DNA of 6,569 bases from DASYUM01 sp036001225 (GTDB taxonomy: Bacteria > Methylomirabilota > Methylomirabilia > Rokubacteriales > DASRDR01), in NCBI GenBank assembly GCA_036001225.1, contig DASYUM010000245.1, positions 1-6,569 on the forward strand. The letters are read 5' to 3'. Position 1 is the stretch's first letter. Every line of letters starts with the position of its first letter. Below the pieces are notes generated by a model, which made no database searches, was not told where the DNA came from, and saw only the letters and a list, made by a program, of their open reading frames with translations. Shown here in pieces: positions 1-5,619 of the stretch. Made by a program: the position numbers and the translations under genes.

Positions 1-1777
1 GGCGGCGGCGATCCTCGGCCGCGAGGTCCCGCTTCGCCTCCTGCGCGAGGTCGCCGACGGCGGCGGCGACCCGACCCCGCATTTGCGGGTTCTCACCCGG
101 CTGGAATTCCTCTACGACAAGCCGGCGACCGACGAGCCCGTGTACGTGTTCACCCACGCGCTCACCCGGGACGTGGCCCGGGAAACCCTCCCGCCGGCCC
201 GCCGACAGGCGCTCCACGCCGCCGCCGGGCAAGCACTCGAGCGCCTCTACCCCGACCGCCTCGAGGAGATGGCCGACCGGCTCGCCTATCACTGGTCGAA
301 GGCCAAGCAGGCCGACAAGGCGGTCGAGTTCCTGACCCGGGTCGCCGACAAGGCGGCCCGCAGCTACGCCCACGTGGAGGCGGTCACCGCGCTCGTCGAA
401 GCGCTCGGCCACGTCGAGCGGTTGCCGGTCGAGGGGCGAATCGGCCGGCGCCTCGACCTCGTGCTCCGGCAGGCCCATTCGTTGTCCTTCCTCGGCCGCT
501 TCCAGGAAACCCTCGAGCTACTGGCGCGGGAGCAGGCCGAGCTCGACCGGCTCGCCTCGCCCGCACTGGCCGCTCCCTACCACTTCTGGCTCGCCCACAC
601 CCACAGCTACCTCGGCAACCACGCGCAGGCGGGGGTCAGCGCCGGCCGGGCGCTCGAGGCGGCCGGCCAGGCCCGGGATGCCGCCACGATGGGCAAGGCC
701 TTCGTCGTGCTCGCCCAGGAACACTACTGGGCCGGACAGCCGCTGCACGGCATCGCCCGAGGCCGGCAGGCCGTCGAGCTACTGGAGCCGGCCGACGAAC
801 GCTGGTGGCTGGGGCTCGCCCACTGGATCGTCGGGATCAACTACGTCATCATCGGCGCCTTCGAGGCCGCCCTGGCCGCCGAAGCTCGCGCCCTGGCCGT
901 GGGAGAGGCGCTCGGGGATCCGCGGATCCAGAGCTACGCCACCTGGAGCACGGGCTGGATCCACGCCCTCACCGGCGCCTGGGACGCCGGGATCGAGGCG
1001 TGCCGGCGCGCCCTGGGCACCGCCCCGGATCCGGTCAACACCGCGGTGGCCCTCGGGCACCTCGGCTATGTGCACCTCGAGAAGCGCGATGCCGCTCAGG
1101 CGATCCCGCTCCTCGAGCAGGCCGTCGCCCAGATCCGGCAGTTCGGCTTCCGGCGTCTCGAGGGCCGCTTCACCACGTTCCTCGGCGAGGCGTACCTGCT
1201 GGCCGGCCGGCTCGACGAGGCGCGCGAGCGAGTCAGCGAGGGCCTCCGGATCACCAGCGAGGTGCGCTACTGGTACGGCCTCGGCTGGGCGCAGCACGCG
1301 TTGGGGAACGTGGCCCGGGCCGCCGGTGACCTCACCGAGGCGGAGATCAACCTCGCGGCGGCGCGGGAGACGTTCGCCCGCATCCAGGCGCGCTTCATGC
1401 TCGGCCGCACCGATCTGGCCCTGGCCGAGCTGGCCGAGGCCCGCGGGGACAGCGGCGCGGCGGCCCACCGGCTCCAGGATGCCTACGCGATCTTCCGGGT
1501 CCTCGGCGTCCCCAGCTACGTCGAGCGGGCGGTCGGGCTGGCGGCGCGCCTCGGCGTGTCGCTCTCGGAGGGCGCCACCGAGCCGCGCGTGGCCATCGTG
1601 CGCCGCGGCGAGGAGGAGCTGTTCCGAACGCTCGCCGACCATCTGGCCGCCCTCAATCTGAGCCGGGTCATCTGGGATCGCCGAGGCGAGCTGGCGCCGG
1701 CCGCCCTGTCGGCGGACGACCGGCGAGGCCCATCGCCGGCCTCGTGGGACGCCCTGGGCTTTCTGCTCGCCCCGTGA
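1..1777 (+). CDS. TPR-repeat regulator of the adenylate/guanylate cyclase-AAA ATPase family, C-terminal part (5' partial)
   Basis: The frame is open from base 2 to the stop at 1775-1777, giving 591 residues with the N-terminus outside the window. A TTG at base 83 could be read as a start, but the 27 codons before it continue the family sequence (ILGREVPLRLL, then LRVLTRLEFLY), so the gene is cut by the edge. Residues 1-130 match the region that follows the ATPase domain in cyclase/AAA/TPR proteins: FTHAL with H52, then an RRQALH block, LAYHW and AVEFL. From about residue 130 to 530 come helical TPR-like repeats rich in small residues, with several repeats of the LGxxxxxxGDxxxA kind. TPR arrays bind partner proteins. 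The last 40 residues are not TPR: they hold DRR (559-561), DDRR (572-575) and a WDALGFLL end. Any cyclase, ATPase or DNA-binding head would lie upstream and cannot be seen, so a LuxR-type or BTAD-type regulator remains possible. The family call is firm; the biochemical role is inferred. Confidence 0.8.
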   Translation, partial: AAAILGREVPLRLLREVADGGGDPTPHLRVLTRLEFLYDKPATDEPVYVFTHALTRDVARETLPPARRQALHAAAGQALERLYPDRLEEMADRLAYHWSKAKQADKAVEFLTRVADKAARSYAHVEAVTALVEALGHVERLPVEGRIGRRLDLVLRQAHSLSFLGRFQETLELLAREQAELDRLASPALAAPYHFWLAHTHSYLGNHAQAGVSAGRALEAAGQARDAATMGKAFVVLAQEHYWAGQPLHGIARGRQAVELLEPADERWWLGLAHWIVGINYVIIGAFEAALAAEARALAVGEALGDPRIQSYATWSTGWIHALTGAWDAGIEACRRALGTAPDPVNTAVALGHLGYVHLEKRDAAQAIPLLEQAVAQIRQFGFRRLEGRFTTFLGEAYLLAGRLDEARERVSEGLRITSEVRYWYGLGWAQHALGNVARAAGDLTEAEINLAAARETFARIQARFMLGRTDLALAELAEARGDSGAAAHRLQDAYAIFRVLGVPSYVERAVGLAARLGVSLSEGATEPRVAIVRRGEEELFRTLADHLAALNLSRVIWDRRGELAPAALSADDRRGPSPASWDALGFLLAP

Positions 1778-1797
1778 GCGCCGGCGGTGGCACGCTC

Positions 1798-1826
1798 TTG
1801 ACCGCCCGGGTCTCAGCCGCTAAGGT
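1798..1826 (+). promoter_or_regulatory. sigma70-like promoter for the MBL-receiver gene
   Basis: TTGACC at 1798-1803 matches the -35 consensus in five of six bases. After a 17-base spacer, TAAGGT at 1821-1826 fits the TAnnnT form of -10 elements common in GC-rich bacteria. Transcription would begin near 1833, leaving a leader of about 38 bases before the TTG start at 1871. The site lies between two genes on the same strand, so it would give the downstream genes their own transcript. The call rests on the motif match alone. Confidence 0.5.
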
Positions 1827-1856
1827 GGGCCGACCCGTCCCACTCTGAGCCGGAGC

Positions 1857-1866
1857 GGGAGGAGGG
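1857..1866 (+). promoter_or_regulatory. strong ribosome-binding site that fixes a TTG start
   Basis: The purine run GGGAGGAGGG contains two overlapping GGAGG cores, ending 5 and 8 bases before the TTG at 1871. An in-frame TGA sits at 1868-1870, directly before that TTG, so no earlier start is possible in this frame. The protein's family-typical N-terminus (RIRFWGTRGS) begins at the next codon. Together these make the TTG start secure. Confidence 0.8.
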
Positions 1867-1870
1867 CTGA

Positions 1871-3226
1871 TTGCGGATTCGGTTCTGGGGCACGCGGGGC
1901 TCGCTGCCCAAACCCGGACACAGCACGCTGCGCTACGGCGGCAACACCTCTTGCGTCGAGGTCGAGACCGCCGACGGGACGCTGATCATCCTCGACTGCG
2001 GGACCGGGGCCCACGAGCTGGGCCAGGCCCTCCGGGTCGGCGGGGCGAGCGGCATCCGTGGACACCTCCTCATCACCCACACCCACTGGGACCACATCCA
2101 GGGTTTCCCTTTCTTCGCCCCGCTCTTCGAATCGTCGAGCGAGTGGGACATCTACGCGCCCGGCGGCTTCGGGAAACGCCTGGAGGAGACCCTGGCTGGC
2201 CAGATGGAATACACCTACTTCCCGGTTACCCTCGAGCAGCTCGACGCGACCGTCCGGTACCACGATCTCGTGGAAGGTGTCTTCGAGATCGGCCGGGTGC
2301 GGGTCGTCGCTCGCTACCTGAATCACCCGGCCCTGACCCTGGGCTACCGGCTGGAGTGCGGCGGGGTGTCGCTGGTCTACGCCGTGGACCACGAGCCCCA
2401 CGCCACCCATCAGGCCGAGGGCGCCGACCCGGCCACGGGTCACGCCGACCTGCCGGTGCATCAAGAGGATCGACGGCACGTCGACTTCCTGAGCGGCGCC
2501 GACCTCGTGATCCACGACGCGACCTACACCTCCGAGGAGTATCCCGAACGGGTCGGCTGGGGGCACAGCACCGTCGAGTACGCGGTGGACATGGCGCTGG
2601 CCGCGCGGGCCCGCCGGTTGGCGCTCTTCCACCACGCCCCGCTCCGCGACGACGACGCCCTCGATCGCCTCGTGGCCTACTGCCGAGAGCGCGTGCGCAA
2701 GCTCGGTCTCGACCTTCAGGTCTTCGCCGCCGCCGAGGGCCAGGTGATCGAGCTGCCGGAAGGGCCGGCCACCGAGGCTCCGGCCGTCGCCCGCGACGGC
2801 GAAACGGCCCGACTCGGCGTCGCGCCCGTGATCAAGACCGTCCTCATCGTCGACGACGCGCCCGACATCGTGAACCTGCTGACGCAGGCGCTGCGGGCGG
2901 AGGGCCTGCGGCTCCTGTCGGCGAGCGACGGTGAGGCGGCGCTCAAGATCGCGCGGGCCGAGCGGCCGGACCTGATCCTGCTCGACTGGCTGCTGCCCGG
3001 CCGCGACGGCCTCGACGTCTGCCGGACCCTCCGCGCCGAGGCCGACCCGCGGCTTCGCGACGTGCCGGTCGTGCTGATCACCGCCCAGACCGAGCCCGAG
3101 CACATCGCGGCGGGCTTCGCGGCCGGGGCCACCGACTACCTGACCAAGCCGTTCCGAATCGCTCACGTCCGCTCCCGGGTCCGCGGGTGGCTCCTGCGCG
3201 CCAGCGGCGCGGGCAGCGGCGCCTGA
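1871..3226 (+). CDS. MBL-fold metallohydrolase fused to a C-terminal response-regulator receiver domain
   Basis: The product has 451 residues. Residues 1-295 are a metallo-beta-lactamase fold of the FWGTRGS type (COG1235-like). The metal-binding motif HTHWDH supplies H70, H72, D74 and H75. Other likely ligands are H152 in NHP, D173 in YAVDHE and H254 or H255 in FHHAP. HDATYT (215-220) and GWGHST (229-234) are further family blocks. After a linker of about 25 residues rich in Ala, Pro and Glu, residues 322-443 form a complete receiver domain: acidic pair D328/D329, phospho-acceptor D372 in LLDWLLPG, T404 and K426 in TKPF. No DNA-binding domain follows. The protein is cytoplasmic, with no signal peptide or membrane segment. 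I infer that a histidine kinase phosphorylates D372 to control the hydrolase or its interactions; no kinase is in the window. The substrate is unknown; phosphodiesters, including cyclic nucleotides, are possible for this fold. It probably heads an operon with the next two genes. Confidence 0.92.
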   Translation: MRIRFWGTRGSLPKPGHSTLRYGGNTSCVEVETADGTLIILDCGTGAHELGQALRVGGASGIRGHLLITHTHWDHIQGFPFFAPLFESSSEWDIYAPGGFGKRLEETLAGQMEYTYFPVTLEQLDATVRYHDLVEGVFEIGRVRVVARYLNHPALTLGYRLECGGVSLVYAVDHEPHATHQAEGADPATGHADLPVHQEDRRHVDFLSGADLVIHDATYTSEEYPERVGWGHSTVEYAVDMALAARARRLALFHHAPLRDDDALDRLVAYCRERVRKLGLDLQVFAAAEGQVIELPEGPATEAPAVARDGETARLGVAPVIKTVLIVDDAPDIVNLLTQALRAEGLRLLSASDGEAALKIARAERPDLILLDWLLPGRDGLDVCRTLRAEADPRLRDVPVVLITAQTEPEHIAAGFAAGATDYLTKPFRIAHVRSRVRGWLLRASGAGSGA

Positions 3227-3262
3227 CGCGGGCTCGGAGCGACAGCCAACCCTCCCCCTCGC

Positions 3263-3268
3263 GAGGAG
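3263..3268 (+). promoter_or_regulatory. ribosome-binding site of the amidohydrolase gene
   Basis: GAGGAG lies 12 bases before the GTG at 3281, a rather long spacing. The preceding gene's stop at 3224-3226 is in the same frame, and I see no other start codon between it and 3281. GTG 3281 is therefore the first usable start, and LLTNGRIYTLD after it is the normal N-terminal strand of the family. Confidence 0.55.
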
Positions 3269-3280
3269 CGCGCCGACTCC

Positions 3281-4867
3281 GTGCTCCTGACCAACGGCCG
3301 GATCTACACGCTCGACGCCGCCGACACCGTCGCGGACACCCTGGTCATCCGCGACGGCCGCGTGCGCTTCGCCGGCCGCCGGCGCGACGCCAACGTGCCG
3401 GAGGACGAGCCGGTCCTGGACCTCGGGGGCCAGGCCGTGCTCCCCGGGCTGGTGGACTGCCATGCCCACCTGATGCACCTGGCCTGGCGGCGCTTGACGC
3501 TCGACCTGGGCGGGCTCGCGTCCGAGGAGGCGGCCGCCCGACGGGTGGCCGACGCCACCGCGGGCGCGGTCCCGGGGGCGTGGCTCGGCGGCCGCGGCTG
3601 GGACCAGAACCGGTGGCCGGGGCACGCGTTCCCGACCCGCGGCTCGCTCGACCACGCCGCCCCCCGGAACCCGGTGGCCCTGACCCGCGTGGACGGCCAC
3701 GCCCTGTGGGTGAACTCCGCCGCCCTCCACGCCGCCGGCATCACCGGCCACACCCCCGACCCGGCCGGCGGCCGGATCGTCAAGGGCGCGGACGGCGAGC
3801 CCACCGGCCTCCTGATCGACACCGCGCAGCGTCTCGTGCAGGTGGTCGAGCCGCGACCCGACGACACCCGCTTCGACCAGGCGGTGGGCGAGGCGATCGC
3901 CGAGTGCCTGGGGGTCGGCCTGACCGGAATCCACGAGATGGGCGCCGATCTCTACGCGCTCGCCGCCTACCGCCGGCTCCTCGAACGTGGCGCCTTCCCG
4001 TTCCGCAACTACGTGGCGGTCCGGGCCAGCGCCCCCGACGCCTGGGCGGCTCACCGCGAGCGCGGCCCAGAGACCCTCGGCGACGGTCGGCTCGTCATCG
4101 GCGCCCTCAAGCTGGTGGCCGACGGCGCGCTCGGCTCCCGGGGCGCCCTCCTCCACGCGCCATACTGCGACGACCCGGACAACGCCGGGCTCGCGCTGAT
4201 CCCGGCCGACGAGCTGGAGCGGCTCACCCGCGAGGGCGCCGAGCGCGGCTTCCAGGTCTGCGTCCACGCCATCGGCGACCGCGCCAACACGCTCGTCCTC
4301 GACGCCTTCGAGCGAGGCCTGGCGTCGCGCCCGGGCCGGCGCGGGAGCCGCCCCCGCGTCGAGCACGCCCAGGTCTTGAGTCCGGAGGACATCCCCCGCT
4401 TCCGGGAGCTGGGCGTGGTGCCGAGCATGCAGCCGACCCATTGCACCTCCGACATGCCGTGGGCGGCCGAGCGCCTCGGGCCGGCTCGCCTGGCGGGGGC
4501 CTACGCCTGGCGCTCGCTCCTCGCGACCGGTGTCGTCATCGCCGCCGGCTCGGACTTTCCCGTCGAGAGCCCGAATCCCTTCCACGGCATCTACGCGGCG
4601 GTGACACGCCGGTCGCCTACCGGGGTGGGCGGACCGTGGCAACCCGAGCAGCGGATGACGCGGGCGGAAGCCGTGCGGGCCTTCACAGCCTGGGCCGCCT
4701 ACGCCGCCCGCCAGGAAGCCGAGCTGGGCTCGCTGGAGCCGGGCAAGCGCGCCGATCTGGTCGTCTGCTCGGATGACGTCTTCACCTGCCCCGAGACGCG
4801 CATCCCGGCGATCCGCCCCGTGCTGACGATGGTGGGCGGCGAGATCGTGTTTCGGCGGAACGGGTAG
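3281..4867 (+). CDS. metal-dependent amidohydrolase, YtcJ-like (Amidohydro_3 family)
   Basis: The product has 528 residues, about the usual length for the family (roughly 520-560). It starts with the small beta-sandwich strand LLTNGRIYTLD and the LPGLVDCHAH motif, whose H61 and H63 bind metal. Next are the VDGH block (H140), KLVADGALGSRG with K277 as the expected bridging lysine (possibly carboxylated), HAIGDRAN with H329, VEHAQ with H362 and SDFPVE with catalytic D425. The end, LGSLEPGKRADLVV followed by a short strand, returns to the beta-sandwich. All expected active-site residues are present, so it should be active as a cytoplasmic hydrolase of amide, urea or cyclic C-N bonds. Relatives include N-substituted formamide deformylase; the substrate of this protein cannot be told from sequence. 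It starts 54 bases after the MBL-receiver gene and ends 14 bases before the next gene, so co-transcription is likely. Confidence 0.92.
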   Translation: MLLTNGRIYTLDAADTVADTLVIRDGRVRFAGRRRDANVPEDEPVLDLGGQAVLPGLVDCHAHLMHLAWRRLTLDLGGLASEEAAARRVADATAGAVPGAWLGGRGWDQNRWPGHAFPTRGSLDHAAPRNPVALTRVDGHALWVNSAALHAAGITGHTPDPAGGRIVKGADGEPTGLLIDTAQRLVQVVEPRPDDTRFDQAVGEAIAECLGVGLTGIHEMGADLYALAAYRRLLERGAFPFRNYVAVRASAPDAWAAHRERGPETLGDGRLVIGALKLVADGALGSRGALLHAPYCDDPDNAGLALIPADELERLTREGAERGFQVCVHAIGDRANTLVLDAFERGLASRPGRRGSRPRVEHAQVLSPEDIPRFRELGVVPSMQPTHCTSDMPWAAERLGPARLAGAYAWRSLLATGVVIAAGSDFPVESPNPFHGIYAAVTRRSPTGVGGPWQPEQRMTRAEAVRAFTAWAAYAARQEAELGSLEPGKRADLVVCSDDVFTCPETRIPAIRPVLTMVGGEIVFRRNG

Positions 4868-4881
4868 CCGGGGCCAGACCG

Positions 4882-5184
4882 ATGCTCGAGCGCGCCGTCC
4901 AGACGGCGGCCCACGCGGCCAGCTTCCTCGCCTATTACGCCGGCCTCGTGGTGCTCATCGGCGTGGTGGCCCACGTCGTCACCTGGGTCATCACCCGCAA
5001 GGGCACGGCCCGGTGGGTCTGGAACTACTGGACCGTCGTGGGGGCCGTGCTCATGCTGGCCGGCCTGGCCGGCATCGGGTACGGCTGGCTCGGGCTCGGC
5101 CTGGACACCGTTGCCGGGACCGGGGCGGCCGGCCTCGGGCTGTTGCTGCTCTCGGCAGGCCTGTGGATGGTCATCCCCATCTGA
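4882..5184 (+). CDS. small three-helix membrane protein of unknown function
   Basis: This 100-residue protein has three strongly hydrophobic stretches at about residues 15-37, 46-68 and 77-98. The short loop between the first two is basic (R39, K40, R44), which by the positive-inside rule puts it in the cytoplasm and the N-terminus outside. The second and third segments are rich in Gly and Leu and end in a WMVIPI tail. The ATG follows the amidohydrolase stop by 14 bases and has no clear Shine-Dalgarno sequence (only GCCGGGG upstream), so translational coupling to the amidohydrolase is likely. I do not recognise a family. Consistent hydrophobic patterning and tight packing behind the upstream gene argue that it is real. 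It may be a membrane partner of its neighbours, but nothing shows this directly. Confidence 0.75.
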   Translation: MLERAVQTAAHAASFLAYYAGLVVLIGVVAHVVTWVITRKGTARWVWNYWTVVGAVLMLAGLAGIGYGWLGLGLDTVAGTGAAGLGLLLLSAGLWMVIPI

Positions 5185-5219
5185 CTCCGCCGCGACGGCG
5201 TCGACGTCATCACGAGGAT

Positions 5220-5238
5220 TGGGCGACCGGATCGCCCA
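5220..5238 (+). terminator. perfect 7-bp hairpin after the operon, possible terminator without a T-tract
   Basis: TGGGCGA (5220-5226) and TCGCCCA (5232-5238) are perfect complements around a five-base CCGGA loop, 35 bases after the membrane-protein stop. There is no run of T behind it, so it is not a classic intrinsic terminator. In very GC-rich genomes such stems can still stop transcription or protect a 3' end. It would separate the upstream genes from the gvp-like gene. Confidence 0.3.
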
Positions 5239-5330
5239 CACCTGATCGTGGCGCCGGGCGGCGGGTTCCCCCGCGTGCCGGGCGGTCCCCGATACCGTCA
5301 CTGACCCGACAGGAGGTCTGGCAGGCCCGG

Positions 5331-5353
5331 CTTCTCTTTTGCTTTAGGAGAAG
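5331..5353 (+). promoter_or_regulatory. hairpin covering the ribosome-binding site of the gvp-like gene
   Basis: CTTCTCTT (5331-5338) can pair with AGGAGAAG (5346-5353) over eight positions, one of them a G-U pair, around the loop TTGCTTT. The right arm contains the Shine-Dalgarno sequence AGGAGA (5346-5351), which lies 8 bases before the GTG start at 5360. In the folded state the ribosome-binding site is hidden, which would lower translation unless the stem is opened by heat, a ligand, a protein or ribosome traffic. The pairing is seen directly; the regulatory role is inferred. Confidence 0.4.
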
Positions 5354-5359
5354 AGACCC

Positions 5360-5605
5360 GTGGCACGCCCGCGAGAGAAAAATTTGCACGTCGAGAGGCG
5401 AACAGCCAGCGCAAGCCCGCGTGAGATACTCGATCGCGTGCTCGACAAGGGCATCGTCCTCGACGCCAGCCACCGGATCGGGCTGGCCGGCATCGATCTC
5501 CTCCACACCCAGGCCGTCGTCACCGTCGTATCGATCGAGACCCATCTTCAACAGGCGGGCCTCCCGCCGCTCGATCCCGCCTACCTCGACCGGCGCGCGG
5601 CCTGA
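5360..5605 (+). CDS. gas vesicle structural protein family, GvpA/GvpJ-like
   Basis: The product has 81 residues and starts at GTG 5360 with AGGAGA 8 bases upstream. Residues 21-63 align without gaps to the GvpA core as I recall it. The helix and turn block DRVLDKGIVLDA (25-36) is nearly identical to GvpA's DRILDKGIVIDA. RIGLAGIDLL (39-48) matches the first beta strand (RVSLVGIELL), and SIETHL (58-63) matches SVETYL in the second. GvpA monomers stack into the ribs of the gas vesicle wall; GvpJ and GvpM are minor relatives that may start assembly. IVLDA rather than the VI.GD of many GvpJ proteins favours the GvpA side. Oddities: the usual W-V after DA is S37-H38, the strands are less hydrophobic, extra histidines occur at 49 and 62, the basic N-terminal extension is about ten residues longer than in GvpA, and the C-terminus ends soon after a Pro-rich segment. 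No gvpF, gvpN, gvpK or gvpL is in the window. The family call is strong; whether it builds vesicles is open. Confidence 0.85.
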   Translation: MARPREKNLHVERRTASASPREILDRVLDKGIVLDASHRIGLAGIDLLHTQAVVTVVSIETHLQQAGLPPLDPAYLDRRAA

Positions 5606-5619
5606 GCCGCCGCCCGACC

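Noticed and set aside
678..1661. A 327-codon plus-strand frame rich in Ser, Arg and Pro inside the TPR gene.
   Set aside because: It is out of frame with the TPR repeats, which are clearly the coding frame, and has no domain.
1776..1797. GAGCG and CGCTC (1776-1780 and 1793-1797) as a terminator for the TPR gene.
   Set aside because: The stem is only five base pairs around a 12-base loop with no T run behind it. This is weak for a sequence of this G+C.
1820..4642. A 940-codon open frame on the minus strand opposite the MBL-receiver and amidohydrolase genes.
   Set aside because: It has no recognisable domain and is low in complexity (rich in Gly, Val, Arg and Ala). It lies exactly opposite two genes with intact catalytic motifs. 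Such antisense frames are expected when GC-rich codons remove stops from the complementary strand.
3187..4776. A 529-codon plus-strand frame rich in Arg, Pro and Gly that overlaps the amidohydrolase gene.
   Set aside because: It is a shifted reading of the amidohydrolase gene. Composition is extreme, no domain is visible, and the amidohydrolase frame has every expected active-site residue.
5311..5347. A perfect AGGAGGT (5311-5317) followed by TTG CTT TAG as a leader peptide.
   Set aside because: The TTG is about 21 bases from the AGGAGGT, too far for initiation, and the resulting peptide would have only two residues.
5361..5390. TGGCACG followed by TTGCA as a sigma54 (-24/-12) promoter.
   Set aside because: The two elements are too far apart for sigma54 spacing and they lie inside the start of the gvp-like coding region.
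5597..5610. GCGGC, CTGA loop, GCCGC hairpin over the stop codon of the gvp-like gene as a bidirectional terminator between convergent genes.
   Set aside because: The stem is only five base pairs and there is no T-tract on either strand. Short GC stems like this occur often by chance here.
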